Source: Auanema rhodensis | Lineage: Eukaryota > Nematoda > Chromadorea > Rhabditida > Rhabditidae | Assembly (NCBI GenBank): GCA_964057225.1 | Contig: OZ059894.1 | Location: 2,046,001 to 2,110,000, forward strand | Direction of reading: 5' to 3' | Length of the DNA stretch: 64,000 bases | Shown: positions 10,882 to 26,100 of the stretch, in pieces | How the letters are laid out: every line of letters begins with the position of its first letter | Numbering within the stretch: the stretch's first letter is position 1 | Notes under the pieces: generated by a model | The model's database searches: none | What the model was told of the DNA's origin: nothing | Seen by the model: the letters and a program-made list of their open reading frames with translations, nothing else | Position numbers and translations under genes: made by a program

Positions 10882-13800
10882 AATTAATTCTTCAGGGTGA
10901 AAATCGAGGATATAAGTGTGAACTTATATCAGTTGATATCTCGGTGCATTTTTAAGCTAGCGCAAATCTGATAACACAGATCGACGCAGCTTGAAAATCC
11001 GCATCGAATACACTATACTACATTGAGAAACGCTTAATACAAAAATTAGTTATGATCGTTTGAAAAATGATGCATTAGTTTATGTTGAGTTTCCATGTAC
11101 ACTCAACATTGCTTCCAAAAACATTTTGACAAAAATTTTTTCGAAAAATTTCAAAATAATTTAGCAAAAAGTAGATGTTTTTAGATTCCTTTTTTCAAGG
11201 CGAAGACGATGGACATTGTTATTCAACGAAAAAATTAATTCTTCAGGGTGAAAATCGAGGATATAAGTGTGAACTGATATCAGTTGATATCTCGGTGCAT
11301 TTTTAAGCTAGCGCAAATCTGATAACACAGATCGACGCAGCTTGAAAATCCGCATCGAATGCACTATACTACATTGAGGAACGCTTAATACAAAAATTAG
11401 TTATGATCGTTTGAAAAATGATGCATTAGTGTATGTTGAGTTTCCATGTACACTCAACATAGCTTCCAAAAACATTTTGACAAAAATTTTTTCGAAAAAT
11501 TTCAAAATAATTTAGCAGAAAGTAGATGTTTTTAGATTCCTTTTTTTAAGGCAAAGACGATGGACAATGTTATTCAACGAAAAAATTAATTCTTCAGGGT
11601 GAAAATCGAGGATATAAGTGTGAACTTATATCAGTTGATATCTCGGTGCATTTTTAAGCTAGCGCAAATCTGATAACACAGATCGACGCAGCTTGAAAAT
11701 CCGCATCGAATGCACTATACTACATTGAGGAACGCTTAATACAAAAATTAGTTATGATCGTTTGAAAAATGATGCATTAGTGTATGTTGAGTTTCCATGT
11801 ACACTCAACATAGCTTCCAAAAACATTTTGACAAAAATTTTTTCGAAAAATTTCAAAATAATTTAGCAGAAAGTAGATGTTTTTAGATTCCTTTTTTTAA
11901 GGCAAAGACGATGGACAATGTTATTCAACGAAAAAATTAATTCTTCAGGGTGAAAATCGAGGATATAAGTGTGAACTTATATCAGTTGATATCTCGGTGC
12001 ATTTTTAAGCTAGCGCAAATCTGATAACACAGATCGACGCAGCTTGAAAATCCGCATCGAATGCACTATACTACATTGAGGAACGCTTAATACAAAAATT
12101 AGTTATGATCGTTTGAAAAATGATGCATTAGTGTATGTTGAGTTTCCATGTACACTCAACATAGCTTCCAAAAACATTTTGACAAAAATTTTTTCGAAAA
12201 ATTTCAAAATAATTTAGCAGAAAGTAGATGTTTTTAGATTCCTTTTTTTAAGGCAAAGACGATGGACAATGTTATTCAACGAAAAAATTAATTCTTCAGG
12301 GTGAAAATCGAGGATATAAGTGTGAACTTATATCAGTTGATATCTCGGTGCATTTTTAAGCTAGCGCAAATCTGATAACACAGATCGACGCAGCTTGAAA
12401 ATCCGCATCGAATGCACTATACTACATTGAGGAACGCTTAATACAAAAATTAGTTATGATCGTTTGAAAAATGATGCATTAGTGTATGTTGAGTTTCCAT
12501 GTACACTCAACATAGCTTCCAAAAACATTTTGACAAAAATTTTTTCGAAAAATTTCAAAATAATTTAGCAGAAAGTAGATGTTTTTAGATTCCTTTTTTT
12601 AAGGCAAAGACGATGGACAATGTTATTCAACGAAAAAATTAATTCTTCAGGGTGAAAATCGAGGATATAAGTGTGAACTTATATCAGTTGATATCTCGGT
12701 GCATTTTTAAGCTAGCGCAAATCTGATAACACAGATCGACGCAGCTTGAAAATCCGCATCGAATGCACTATACTACATTGAGAAACGCTTAATACAAAAA
12801 TTAGTTATGATCGTTTGAAAAATGATGCATTAGTTTATGTTGAGTTTCCATGTACACTCAACATTGCTTCCAAAAACATTTTGACAAAAATTTTTTCGAA
12901 AAATTTCAAAATAATTTAGCAAAAAGTAGATGTTTTTAGATTCCTTTTTTCAAGGCGAAGACGATGGACATTGTTATTCAACGAAAAAATTAATTCTTCA
13001 GGGTGAAAATCGAGGATATAAGTGTGAACTGATATCAGTTGATATCTCGGTGCATTTTTAAGCTAGCGCAAATCTGATAACACAGATCGACGCAGCTTGA
13101 AAATCCGCATCGAATGCACTATACTACATTGAGGAACGCTTAATACAAAAATTAGTTATGATCGTTTGAAAAATGATGCATTAGTGTATGTTGAGTTTCC
13201 ATGTACACTCAACATAGCTTCCAAAAACATTTTGACAAAAATTTTTTCGAAAAATTTCAAAATAATTTAGCAGAAAGTAGATGTTTTTAGATTCCTTTTT
13301 TTAAGGCAAAGACGATGGACAATGTTATTCAACGAAAAAATTAATTCTTCAGGGTGAAAATCGAGGATATAAGTGTGAACTTATATCAGTTGATATCTCG
13401 GTGCATTTTTAAGCTAGCGCAAATCTGATAACACAGATCGACGCAGCTTGAAAATCCGCATCGAATGCACTATACTACATTGAGGAACGCTTAATACAAA
13501 AATTAGTTATGATCGTTTGAAAAATGATGCATTAGTGTATGTTGAGTTTCCATGTACACTCAACATAGCTTCCAAAAACATTTTGACAAAAATTTTTTCG
13601 AAAAATTTCAAAATAATTTAGCAGAAAGTAGATGTTTTTAGATTCCTTTTTTTAAGGCAAAGACGATGGACAATGTTATTCAACGAAAAAATTAATTCTT
13701 CAGGGTGAAAATCGAGGATATAAGTGTGAACTTATATCAGTTGATATCTCGGTGCATTTTTAAGCTAGCGCAAATCTGATAACACAGATCGACGCAGCTT

Positions 13801-14391
13801 GAAAATCCGCATCGAATGCACTATACTACATTGAGGAACGCTTAATACAAAAATTAGTTATGATCGTTTGAAAAATGATGCATTAGTGTATGTTGAGTTT
13901 CCATGTACACTCAACATAGCTTCCAAAAACATTTTGACAAAAATTTTTTCGAAAAATTTCAAAATAATTTAGCAGAAAGTAGATGTTTTTAGATTCCTTT
14001 TTTTAAGGCAAAGACGATGGACAATGTTATTCAACGAAAAAATTAATTCTTCAGGGTGAAAATCGAGGATATAAGTGTGAACTTATATCAGTTGATATCT
14101 CGGTGCATTTTTAAGCTAGCGCAAATCTGATAACACAGATCGACGCAGCTTGAAAATCCGCATCGAATGCACTATACTACTTTGAGAAACGCTTGATACA
14201 AAAATTAGTTATGATCGTTTGAAAAATGATGCATTAGTGTATGTTGAGTTTCCATGTACACTCAACATAGCTTCCAAAAACATTTTGACAAAATTTTTTT
14301 CGAAAAATTTCAAAATAATTTAGCAGAAAGTAGATGTTTTTAGATTCCTTTTTTTAAGGCAAAGACGACAGACAATGTTATTCAACGAAAA
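10882..14391 (+). repeat. Two consecutive 5-unit blocks, V-A-A-A-A then V-A-A-A-D
   Basis: V units at 10882 and 12637 (G147A, G199T, A229T, A321G, A335T) lie 1755 bp (5 units) apart. Each is followed by a unit with GAACTGATATC (T44G), at 11233 and 12988, which is good evidence that the second block is a copy of the first. The block ends with a D unit at 14041 that also has A155G. The same V-A-A-A-A-V-A-A-A-D order recurs at 30187-33696, without the T44G marker. Confidence 0.75.
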
Positions 14392-16146
14392 AATTAATTC
14401 TTCAGGGTGAAAATCGAGGATATAAGTGTGAACTTATATCAGTTGATATCTCGGTGCATTTTTAAGCTAGCGCAAATCTGATAACACAGATCGACGCAGC
14501 TTGAAAATCCGCATCGAATGCACTATACTACATTGAGGAACGCTTAATACAAAAATTAGTTATGATCGTTTGAAAAATGATGCATTAGTGTATGTTGAGT
14601 TTCCATGTACACTCAACATAGCTTCCAAAAACATTTTGACAAAAATTTTTTCGAAAAATTTCAAAATAATTTAGCAGAAAGTAGATGTTTTTAGATTCCT
14701 TTTTTTAAGGCAAAGACGATGGACAATGTTATTCAACGAAAAAATTAATTCTTCAGGGTGAAAATCGAGGATATAAGTGTGAACTTATATCAGTTGATAT
14801 CTCGGTGCATTTTTAAGCTAGCGCAAATCTGATAACACAGATCGACGCAGCTTGAAAATCCGCATCGAATGCACTATACTACATTGAGGAACGCTTAATA
14901 CAAAAATTAGTTATGATCGTTTGAAAAATGATGCATTAGTGTATGTTGAGTTTCCATGTACACTCAACATAGCTTCCAAAAACATTTTGACAAAAATTTT
15001 TTCGAAAAATTTCAAAATAATTTAGCAGAAAGTAGATGTTTTTAGATTCCTTTTTTTAAGGCAAAGACGATGGACAATGTTATTCAACGAAAAAATTAAT
15101 TCTTCAGGGTGAAAATCGAGGATATAAGTGTGAACTTATATCAGTTGATATCTCGGTGCATTTTTAAGCTAACGCAAATCTGATAACACAGATCGACGCA
15201 GCTTGAAAATCCGCATCGAATGCACTATACTACATTGAGAAACGCTTAATACAAAAATTAGTTATGATCGTTTGAAAAATGATGCATTAGTTTATGTTGA
15301 GTTTCCATGTACACTCAACATTGCTTCCAAAAACATTTTGACAAAAATTTTTTCGAAAAATTTCAAAATAATTTAGCAAAAAGTAGATGTTTTTAGATTC
15401 CTTTTTTCAAGGCGAAGACGATGGACATTGTTATTCAACGAAAAAATTAATTCTTCAGGGTGAAAATCGAGGATATAAGTGTGAACTTATATCAGTTGAT
15501 ATCTCGGTGCATTTTTAAGCTAGCGCAAATCTGATAACACAGATCGACGCAGCTTGAAAATCCGCATCGAATGCACTATACTACATTGAGAAACGCTTAA
15601 TACAAAAATTAGTTATGATCGTTTGAAAAATGATGCATTAGTGTATGTTGAGTTTTCATGTACACTCAACATAGCTTCCAAAAACATTTTGACAAAAATT
15701 TTTTCGAAAAATTTCAAAATAATTTAGCAGAAAGTAGATGTTTTTAGATTCCTTTTTTTAAGGCAAAGACGATGGACAATGTTATTCAACGAAAAAATTA
15801 ATTCTTCAGGGTGAAAATCGAGGATATAAGTGTGAACTTATATCAGTTGATATCTCGGTGCATTTTTAAGCTAGCGCAAATCTGATAACACAGATCGACG
15901 CAGCTTGAAAATCCGCATCGAATGCACTATACTACATTGAGGAACGCTTAATACAAAAATTAGTTATGATCGTTTGAAAAATGATGCATTAGTGTATGTT
16001 GAGTTTCCATGTACACTCAACATAGCTTCCAAAAACATTTTGACAAAAATTTTTTCGAAAAATTTCAAAATAATTTAGCAGAAAGTAGATGTTTTTAGAT
16101 TCCTTTTTTTAAGGCAAAGACGATGGACAATGTTATTCAACGAAAA

Positions 16147-19100
16147 AATTAATTCTTCAGGGTGAAAATCGAGGATATAAGTGTGAACTTATATCAGTTG
16201 ATATCTCGGTGCATTTTTAAGCTAGCGCAAATCTGATAACACAGATCGACGCAGCTTGAAAATACGCATCGAATGCACTATACTACTTTGAGAAACGCTT
16301 AATACAAAAATTAGTTATGATCGTTTGAAAAATGATGCATTAGTGTATGTTGAGTTTCCATGTACACTCAACATAGCTTCCAAAAACATTTTGACAAAAA
16401 TTTTTTCGAAAAATTTCAAAATAATTTAGCAAAAAGTAGATGTTTTTAGATTCCTTTTTTCAAGGCAAAGACGATGGACAATGTTATTCAACAAAAAAAT
16501 TAATTCTTCAGGGTGAAAATCGAGGATATAAGTGTGAACTTATCTCAGTTGATATCTCGGTGCATTTTTAAGCTAGCGCAAATCTGATAACACAGATCGA
16601 CGCAGCTTGAAAATCCGCATCGAATGCACTATACTACATTGAGGAACGCTTAATACAAAAATTAGTTATGATCGTTTGAAAAATGATGCATTAGTGTATG
16701 TTGAGTTTCCATGTACACTCAACATAGCTTCCAAAAACATTTTGACAAAAATTTTTTCGAAAAATTTCAAAATAATTTAGCAAAAAGTAGATGTTTTTAG
16801 ATTCCTTTTTTCAAGGCAAAGACGATGGACAATGTTATTCAACAAAAAAATTAATTCTTCAGGGTGAAAATCGAGGATATAAGTGTGAACTTATCTCAGT
16901 TGATATCTCGGTGCATTTTTAAGCTAGCGCAAATCTGATAACACAGATCGACGCAGCTTGAAAATACGCATCAAATGCACTATACTACTTTGAGAAACGC
17001 TTAATACAAAAATTAGTTATGATCGTTTGAAAAATGATGCATTAGTGTATGTTGAGTTTCCATGTACACTCAACATTGCTTCCAAAAACATTTTGACAAA
17101 AATTTTTTCGAAAAATTTCAAATTAATTTAGCAGAAAGTATATGTTTTTAGATTCCTTTTTTCAAGGCAAAGACGATGGACAATGTTATTCAACGAAAAA
17201 ATTAATTCTTCAGGGTGAAAATCGAGGATATAAGTGTGAATTTATATCAGTTGATATCTCGGTGCATTTTTAAGCTAGCGCAAATCTGATAACACAGATC
17301 GACGCAGCTTAAAAATCCGCATCGAATGCACTATACTACATTGAGGAACGCTTAATACAAAAATTAGTTATGATCGTTTGAAAAATGATGCATTAGTGTA
17401 TGTTGAGTTTCCATGTACACTCAACATAGCTTCCAAAAACATTTTGACAAAAATTTTTTCGAAAAATTTCAGAATAATTTAGCAAAAAGTAGATGTTTTT
17501 AGATTTCTTTTCTCAAGGCAAAGACGATGGACAATGTTATTCAACGAAAAAATTAATTCTTCAGGGTGAAAATCGAGGATATAAGTGTGAACTTATATCA
17601 GTTGATATCTCGGTGCATTTTTAAGCTAGCGCAAATCTGATAACACAGATCGACGCAGCTTGAAAATCCGCATCGAATGCACTATACTACTTTGAGAAAC
17701 GCTTAATACAAAAATCAGTTATGATCGTTTGAAAAATGATGCATTAGTGTATGTTGAGTTTCCATGTACACTCAACATTGCTTCCAAAAACATTTTGACA
17801 AAAATTTTTTCGAAAAATTTCAAAATAATTTAGCAAAAAGTAGATGTTTTTAGATTCCTTTTTTCAAGGCGAAGACGATGGACATTGTTATTCAACGAAA
17901 AAATTAATTCTTCAGGGTGAAAATCGAGGATATAAGTGTGAACTTATATCAGTTGATATCTCGGTGCATTTTTAAGCTAGCGCAAATCTGATAACACAGA
18001 TCGACGCAGCTTGAAAATACGCATCAAATGCACTATACTACTTTGAGAAACGCTTAATACAAAAATTAGTTATGATCGTTTGAAAAATGATGCATTAGTG
18101 TATGTTGAGTTTCCATGTACACTCAACATTGCTTCCAAAAACATTTTGACAAAAATTTTTTCGAAAAATTTCAAATTAATTTAGCAGAAAGTATATGTTT
18201 TTAGATTCCTTTTTTCAAGGCAAAGACGATGGACAATGTTATTCAACGAAAAAATTAATTCTTCAGGGTGAAAATCGAGGATATAAGTGTGAATTTATAT
18301 CAGTTGATATCTCGGTGCATTTTTAAGCTAGCGCAAATCTGATAACACAGATCGACGCAGCTTAAAAATCCGCATCGAATGCACTATACTACATTGAGGA
18401 ACGCTTAATACAAAAATTAGTTATGATCGTTTGAAAAATGATGCATTAGTGTATGTTGAGTTTCCATGTACACTCAACATAGCTTCCAAAAACATTTTGA
18501 CAAAAATTTTTTCGAAGAATTTCAGAATAATTTAGCAAAAAGTAGATGTTTTTAGATTTTTTTTCTCAAGGCAAAGACGATGGACAATGTTATTCAACGA
18601 AAAAATTAATTCTTCAGGGTGAAAATCGAGGATATAAGTGTGAACTTATATCAGTTGATATCTCGGTGCATTTTTAAGCTAGCGCAAATCTGATAACACA
18701 GATCGACGCAGCTTGAAAATCCGCATCGAATGCACTATACTACTTTGAGAAACGCTTAATACAAAAATCAGTTATGATCGTTTGAAAAATGATGCATTAG
18801 TGTATGTTGAGTTTCCATGTACACTCAACATTGCTTCCAAAAACATTTTGACAAAAATTTTTTCGAAAAATTTCAAAATAATTTAGCAAAAAGTAGATGT
18901 TTTTAGATTCCTTTTTTCAAGGCGAAGACGATGGACATTGTTATTCAACGAAAAAATTAATTCTTCAGGGTGAAAATCGAGGATATAAGTGTGAACTTAT
19001 ATCAGTTGATATCTCGGTGCATTTTTAAGCTAGCGCAAATCTGATAACACAGATCGACGCAGCTTGAAAATCCGCATCGAATGCACTATACTACATTGAG

Positions 19101-22100
19101 AAACGCTTAATACAAAAATTAGTTATGATCGTTTGAAAAATGATGCATTAGTGTATGTTGAGTTTCCATGTACACTCAACATAGCTTCCAAAAACATTTT
19201 GACAAAAATTTTTTCGAAAAATTTCAAAATAATTTAGCAGAAAGTAGATGTTTTTAGATTCCTTTTTTTAAGGCAAAGACGATGGACAATGTTATTCAAC
19301 GAAAAAATTAATTCTTCAGGGTGAAAATCGAGGATATAAGTGTGAACTTATATCAGTTGATATCTCGTTGCATTTTTAAGCTAGCGCAAATCTGATAACA
19401 CAGATCGACGCAGCTTGAAAATACGCATCGAATGCACTATAATACTTTGATAAACGCTTAATACGAAAATTAGTTATGATCGTTTGAAAAATGATGCATT
19501 AGTGTATGTTGAGTTTCCATGTACACTCAACATAGCTTCCAAAAACATTTTGACAAAAATTTTTTCGAAAAATTTCAGAATAATTTAGCAAAAAGTAGAT
19601 GTTTTTAGATTTCTTTTCTCAAGGCAAAGACGATGGACAATGTTATTCAACGAAAAAATTAATTCTTCAGGGTGAAAATCGAGGATATAAGTGTGAACTT
19701 ATATCAGTTGATATCTCGGTGCATTTTTAAGCTAGCGCAAATCTGATAACACAGATCGACGCAGCTTGAAAATCCGCATCGAATGCACTATACTACTTTG
19801 AGAAACGCTTAATACAAAAATTAGTTATGATCGTTTGAAAAATGATGCATTAGTGTATGTTGAGTTTCCATGTACACTCAACATTGCTTCCAAAAAAATT
19901 TTGACAAAAATTTTTTCGAAAAATTTCAAATTAATTTAGCAGAAAGTATATGTTTTTAGATTTCTTTTTTCAAGGCAAAGACGATGGACAATGTTATTCA
20001 ACGAAAAAATTAATTCTTCAGGGTGAAAATCGAGGATATAAGTGTGAATTTATATCAGTTGATATCTCGGTGCATTTTTAAGCTAGCGCAAATCTGATAA
20101 CACAGATCGACGCAGCTTGAAAATCCGCATTGAATGCACTATACTACATTGAGGAACGCTTAATACAAAAATTAGTTATGATCGTTTGAAAAATGATGCA
20201 TTAGTGTATGTTGAGTTTCCATGTACACTCAACATTGCTTCCAAAAACATTTTGACAAAAATTTTTTCGAAAAATTTCAAATTAATTTAGCAGAAAGTAT
20301 ATGTTTTTAGATTCCTTTTTTCAAGGCAAAGACGATGGACAATGTTATTCAACGAAAAAATTAATTCTTCAGGGTGAAAATCGAGGATATAAGTGTGAAT
20401 TTATATCAGTTGATATCTCGGTGCATTTTTAAGCTAGCGCAAATCTGATAACACAGATCGACGCAGCTTAAAAATCCGCATCGAATGCACTATACTACAT
20501 TGAGGAACGCTTAATACAAAAATTAGTTATGATCGTTTGAAAAATGATGCATTAGTGTATGTTGAGTTTCCATGTACACTCAACATAGCTTCCAAAAACA
20601 TTTTGACAAAAATTTTTTCGAAAAATTTCAGAATAATTTAGCAAAAAGTAGATGTTTTTAGATTTCTTTTCTCAAGGCAAAGACGATGGACAATGTTATT
20701 CAACGAAAAAATTAATTCTTCAGGGTGAAAATCGAGGATATAAGTGTGAACTTATATCAGTTGATATCTCGGTGCATTTTTAAGCTAGCGCAAATCTGAT
20801 AACACAGATCGACGCAGCTTGAAAATCCGCATCGAATGCACTATACTACTTTGAGAAACGCTTAATACAAAAATCAGTTATGATCGTTTGAAAAATGATG
20901 CATTAGTGTATGTTGAGTTTCCATGTACACTCAACATTGCTTCCAAAAACATTTTGACAAAAATTTTTTCGAAAAATTTCAAAATAATTTAGCAAAAAGT
21001 AGATGTTTTTAGATTCCTTTTTTCAAGGCGAAGACGATGGACATTGTTATTCAACGAAAAAATTAATTCTTCAGGGTGAAAATCGAGGATATAAGTGTGA
21101 ACTTATATCAGTTGATATCTCGGTGCATTTTTAAGCTAGCGCAAATCTGATAACACAGATCGACGCAGCTTGAAAATACGCATCAAATGCACTATACTAC
21201 TTTGAGAAACGCTTAATACAAAAATTAGTTATGATCGTTTGAAAAATGATGCATTAGTGTATGTTGAGTTTCCATGTACACTCAACATTGCTTCCAAAAA
21301 CATTTTGACAAAAATTTTTTCGAAAAATTTCAAATTAATTTAGCAGAAAGTATATGTTTTTAGATTCCTTTTTTCAAGGCAAAGACGATGGACAATGTTA
21401 TTCAACGAAAAAATTAATTCTTCAGGGTGAAAATCGAGGATATAAGTGTGAATTTATATCAGTTGATATCTCGGTGCATTTTTAAGCTAGCGCAAATCTG
21501 ATAACACAGATCGACGCAGCTTAAAAATCCGCATCGAATGCACTATACTACATTGAGGAACGCTTAATACAAAAATTAGTTATGATCGTTTGAAAAATGA
21601 TGCATTAGTGTATGTTGAGTTTCCATGTACACTCAACATAGCTTCCAAAAACATTTTGACAAAAATTTTTTCGAAAAATTTCAGAATAATTTAGCAAAAA
21701 GTAGATGTTTTTAGATTTCTTTTCTCAAGGCAAAGACGATGGACAATGTTATTCAACGAAAAAATTAATTCTTCAGGGTGAAAATCGAGGATATAAGTGT
21801 GAACTTATATCAGTTGATATCTCGGTGCATTTTTAAGCTAGCGCAAATCTGATAACACAGATCGACGCAGCTTGAAAATCCGCATCGAATGCACTATACT
21901 ACTTTGAGAAACGCTTAATACAAAAATCAGTTATGATCGTTTGAAAAATGATGCATTAGTGTATGTTGAGTTTCCATGTACACTCAACATTGCTTCCAAA
22001 AACATTTTGACAAAAATTTTTTCGAAAAATTTCAAAATAATTTAGCAAAAAGTAGATGTTTTTAGATTCCTTTTTTCAAGGCGAAGACGATGGACATTGT

Positions 22101-23166
22101 TATTCAACGAAAAAATTAATTCTTCAGGGTGAAAATCGAGGATATAAGTGTGAACTTATATCAGTTGATATCTCGGTGCATTTTTAAGCTAGCGCAAATC
22201 TGATAACACAGATCGACGCAGCTTGAAAATCCGCATCGAATGCACTATACTACATTGAGAAACGCTTAATACAAAAATTAGTTATGATCGTTTGAAAAAT
22301 GATGCATTAGTGTATGTTGAGTTTCCATGTACACTCAACATAGCTTCCAAAAACATTTTGACAAAAATTTTTTCGAAAAATTTCAAAATAATTTAGCAGA
22401 AAGTAGATGTTTTTAGATTCCTTTTTTTAAGGCAAAGACGATGGACAATGTTATTCAACGAAAAAATTAATTCTTCAGGGTGAAAATCGAGGATATAAGT
22501 GTGAACTTATATCAGTTGATATCTCGTTGCATTTTTAAGCTAGCGCAAATCTGATAACACAGATCGACGCAGCTTGAAAATACGCATCGAATGCACTATA
22601 ATACTTTGATAAACGCTTAATACAAAAATTAGTTATGATCGTTTGAAAAATGATGCATTAGTGTATGTTGAGTTTCCATGTACACTCAACATAGCTTCCA
22701 AAAACATTTTGACAAAAATTTTTTCGAAAAATTTCAGAATAATTTAGCAAAAAGTAGATGTTTTTAGATTTCTTTTCTCAAGGCAAAGACGATGGACAAT
22801 GTTATTCAACGAAAAAATTAATTCTTCAGGGTGAAAATCGAGAATATAAGTGTGAACTTATATCAGTTGATATCTCGGTGCATTTTTAAGCTAGCGCAAA
22901 TCTGATAACACAGATCGACGCAGCTTGAAAATCCGCATCGAATGCACTATAATACTTTGATAAACGCTTAATACAAAAATTAGTTATGATCGTTTGAAAA
23001 ATGATGCATTAGTGTATGTTGAGTTTCCATGTACACTCAACATAGCTTCCAAAAACATTTTGACAAAAATTTTTTCGAAAAATTTCAAAATAATTTAGCA
23101 GAAAGTAGATGTTTTTAGATTCCTTTTTTTAAGGCAAAGACGATGGACAATGTTATTCAACGAAAA
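16147..23166 (+). repeat. Zone 2: mixed subtypes with 9-unit higher-order period (units 46-65)
   Basis: The order is T U F' G H' F' G H' A' P I M/F G H' F' G H' A' P, then a transitional unit. The series H' F' G H' A' P at 17551-19656 recurs at 20710-22815, offset by exactly 3159 bp (9 units). Both P copies carry G63T, C118A, AATACTTTGATAAAC and the G-type 3' end, which are strong shared markers. Unit 57 (20008) combines an M-like start (C42T, C124T) with an F-like 3' half. Inside the 9-mer, F'-G-H' is itself repeated as a 3-mer at 16849-17901 and 17902-18954. Confidence 0.8.
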
Positions 23167-26100
23167 AATTAATTCTTCAGGGTGAAAATCGAGAATATAA
23201 GTGTGAACTTATATCAGTTGATATCTCGGTGCATTTTTAAGCTAGCGCAAATCTGATAACACAGATCGACGCAGCTTGAAAATCCGCATCGAATGCACTA
23301 TACTACATTGAGGAACGCTTAATACAAAAATTAGTTATGATCGTTTGAAAAATGATGCATTAGTGTATGTTGAGTTTCCATGTACACTCAACATAGCTTC
23401 CAAAAACATTTTGACAAAAATTTTTTCGAAAAATTTCAAAATAATTTAGCAGAAAGTAGATGTTTTTAGATTCCTTTTTTTAAGGCAAAGACGATGGACA
23501 ATGTTATTCAACGAAAAAATTAATTCTTCAGGGTGAAAATCGAGAATATAAGTGTGAACTTATATCAGTTGATATCTCGGTGCATTTTTAAGCTAGCGCA
23601 AATCTGATAACACAGATCGACGCAGCTTGAAAATCCGCATCGAATGCACTATACTACATTGAGGAACGCTTAATACAAAAATTAGTTATGATCGTTTGAA
23701 AAATGATGCATTAGTGTATGTTGAGTTTCCATGTACACTCAACATAGCTTCCAAAAACATTTTGACAAAAATTTTTTCGAAAAATTTCAAAATAATTTAG
23801 CAGAAAGTAGATGTTTTTAGATTCCTTTTTTTAAGGCAAAGACGATGGACAATGTTATTCAACGAAAAAATTAATTCTTCAGGGTGAAAATCGAGGATAT
23901 AAGTGTGAACTTATATCAGTTGATATCTCGGTGCATTTTTAAGCTAGCGCAAATCTGATAACACAGATCGACGCAGCTTGAAAATCCGCATCGAATGCAC
24001 TATACTACATTGAGGAACGCTTAATACAAAAATTAGTTATGATCGTTTGAAAAATGATGCATTAGTGTATGTTGAGTTTCCATGTACACTCAACATAGCT
24101 TCCAAAAACATTTTGACAAAAATTTTTTCGAAAAATTTCAAAATAATTTAGCAGAAAGTAGATGTTTTTAGATTCCTTTTTTTAAGGCAAAGACGATGGA
24201 CAATGTTATTCAACGAAAAAATTAATTCTTCAGGGTGAAAATCGAGAATATAAGTGTGAACTTATATCAGTTGATATCTCGGTGCATTTTTAAGCTAGCG
24301 CAAATCTGATAACACAGATCGACGCAGCTTGAAAATCCGCATCGAATGCACTATACTACATTGAGGAACGCTTAATACAAAAATTAGTTATGATCGTTTG
24401 AAAAATGATGCATTAGTGTATGTTGAGTTTCCATGTACACTCAACATAGCTTCCAAAAACATTTTGACAAAAATTTTTTCGAAAAATTTCAAAATAATTT
24501 AGCAGAAAGTAGATGTTTTTAGATTCCTTTTTTTAAGGCAAAGACGATGGACAATGTTATTCAACGAAAAAATTAATTCTTCAGGGTGAAAATCGAGAAT
24601 ATAAGTGTGAACTTATATCAGTTGATATCTCGGTGCATTTTTAAGCTAGCGCAAATCTGATAACACAGATCGACGCAGCTTGAAAATCCGCATCGAATGC
24701 ACTATACTACATTGAGGAACGCTTAATACAAAAATTAGTTATGATCGTTTGAAAAATGATGCATTAGTGTATGTTGAGTTTCCATGTACACTCAACATAG
24801 CTTCCAAAAACATTTTGACAAAAATTTTTTCGAAAAATTTCAAAATAATTTAGCAGAAAGTAGATGTTTTTAGATTCCTTTTTTTAAGGCAAAGACGATG
24901 GACAATGTTATTCAACGAAAAAATTAATTCTTCAGGGTGAAAATCGAGAATATAAGTGTGAACTTATATCAGTTGATATCTCGGTGCATTTTTAAGCTAG
25001 CGCAAATCTGATAACACAGATCGACGCAGCTTGAAAATCCGCATCGAATGCACTATACTACATTGAGGAACGCTTAATACAAAAATTAGTTATGATCGTT
25101 TGAAAAATGATGCATTAGTGTATGTTGAGTTTCCATGTACACTCAACATAGCTTCCAAAAACATTTTGACAAAAATTTTTTCGAAAAATTTCAAAATAAT
25201 TTAGCAGAAAGTAGATGTTTTTAGATTCCTTTTTTTAAGGCAAAGACGATGGACAATGTTATTCAACGAAAAAATTAATTCTTCAGGGTGAAAATCGAGG
25301 ATATAAGTGTGAACTTATATCAGTTGATATCTCGGTGCATTTTTAAGCTAGCGCAAATCTGATAACACAGATCGACGCAGCTTGAAAATCCGCATCGAAT
25401 GCACTATACTACATTGAGGAACGCTTAATACAAAAATTAGTTATGATCGTTTGAAAAATGATGCATTAGTGTATGTTGAGTTTCCATGTACACTCAACAT
25501 AGCTTCCAAAAACATTTTGACAAAAATTTTTTCGAAAAATTTCAAAATAATTTAGCAGAAAGTAGATGTTTTTAGATTCCTTTTTTTAAGGCAAAGACGA
25601 TGGACAATGTTATTCAACGAAAAAATTAATTCTTCAGGGTGAAAATCGAGGATATAAGTGTGAACTTATATCAGTTGATATCTCGGTGCATTTTTAAGCT
25701 AGCGCAAATCTGATAACACAGATCGACGCAGCTTGAAAATCCGCATCGAATGCACTATACTACTTTGAGAAACGCTTAATACAAAAATTAGTTATGATCG
25801 TTTGAAAAATGATGCATTAGTGTATGTTGAGTTTCCATGTACACTCAACATAGCTTCCAAAAACATTTTGACAAAATTTTTTTCGAAAAATTTCAAAATA
25901 ATTTAGCAGAAAGTAGATGTTTTTAGATTCCTTTTTTTAAGGCAAAGACGACAGACAATGTTATTCAACGAAAAAATTAATTCTTCAGGGTGAAAATCGA
26001 GGATATAAGTGTGAACTTATATCAGTTGATATCTCGGTGCATTTTTAAGCTAGCGCAAATCTGATAACACAGATCGACGCAGCTTGAAAATCCGCATCGA

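Larger units (their letters stand above)
1..16146 (+). repeat. Zone 1: mostly type A monomers (units 0-45)
   Basis: The zone is relatively homogeneous. Most units are type A, with G28A in some, interspersed with A141T/G147A units. D units (A254T with GACGACAG) lie at 7723, 9127, 10180 and 14041; similar GACGACGG units occur near the left end. V units lie at 10882, 12637 and 15094. Units 26 and 29 share the private change ATGTTTCTAG (T296C), 1053 bp apart, so a 3-unit local duplication is visible. Nothing else is present; there is no gap between copies. Confidence 0.8.
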
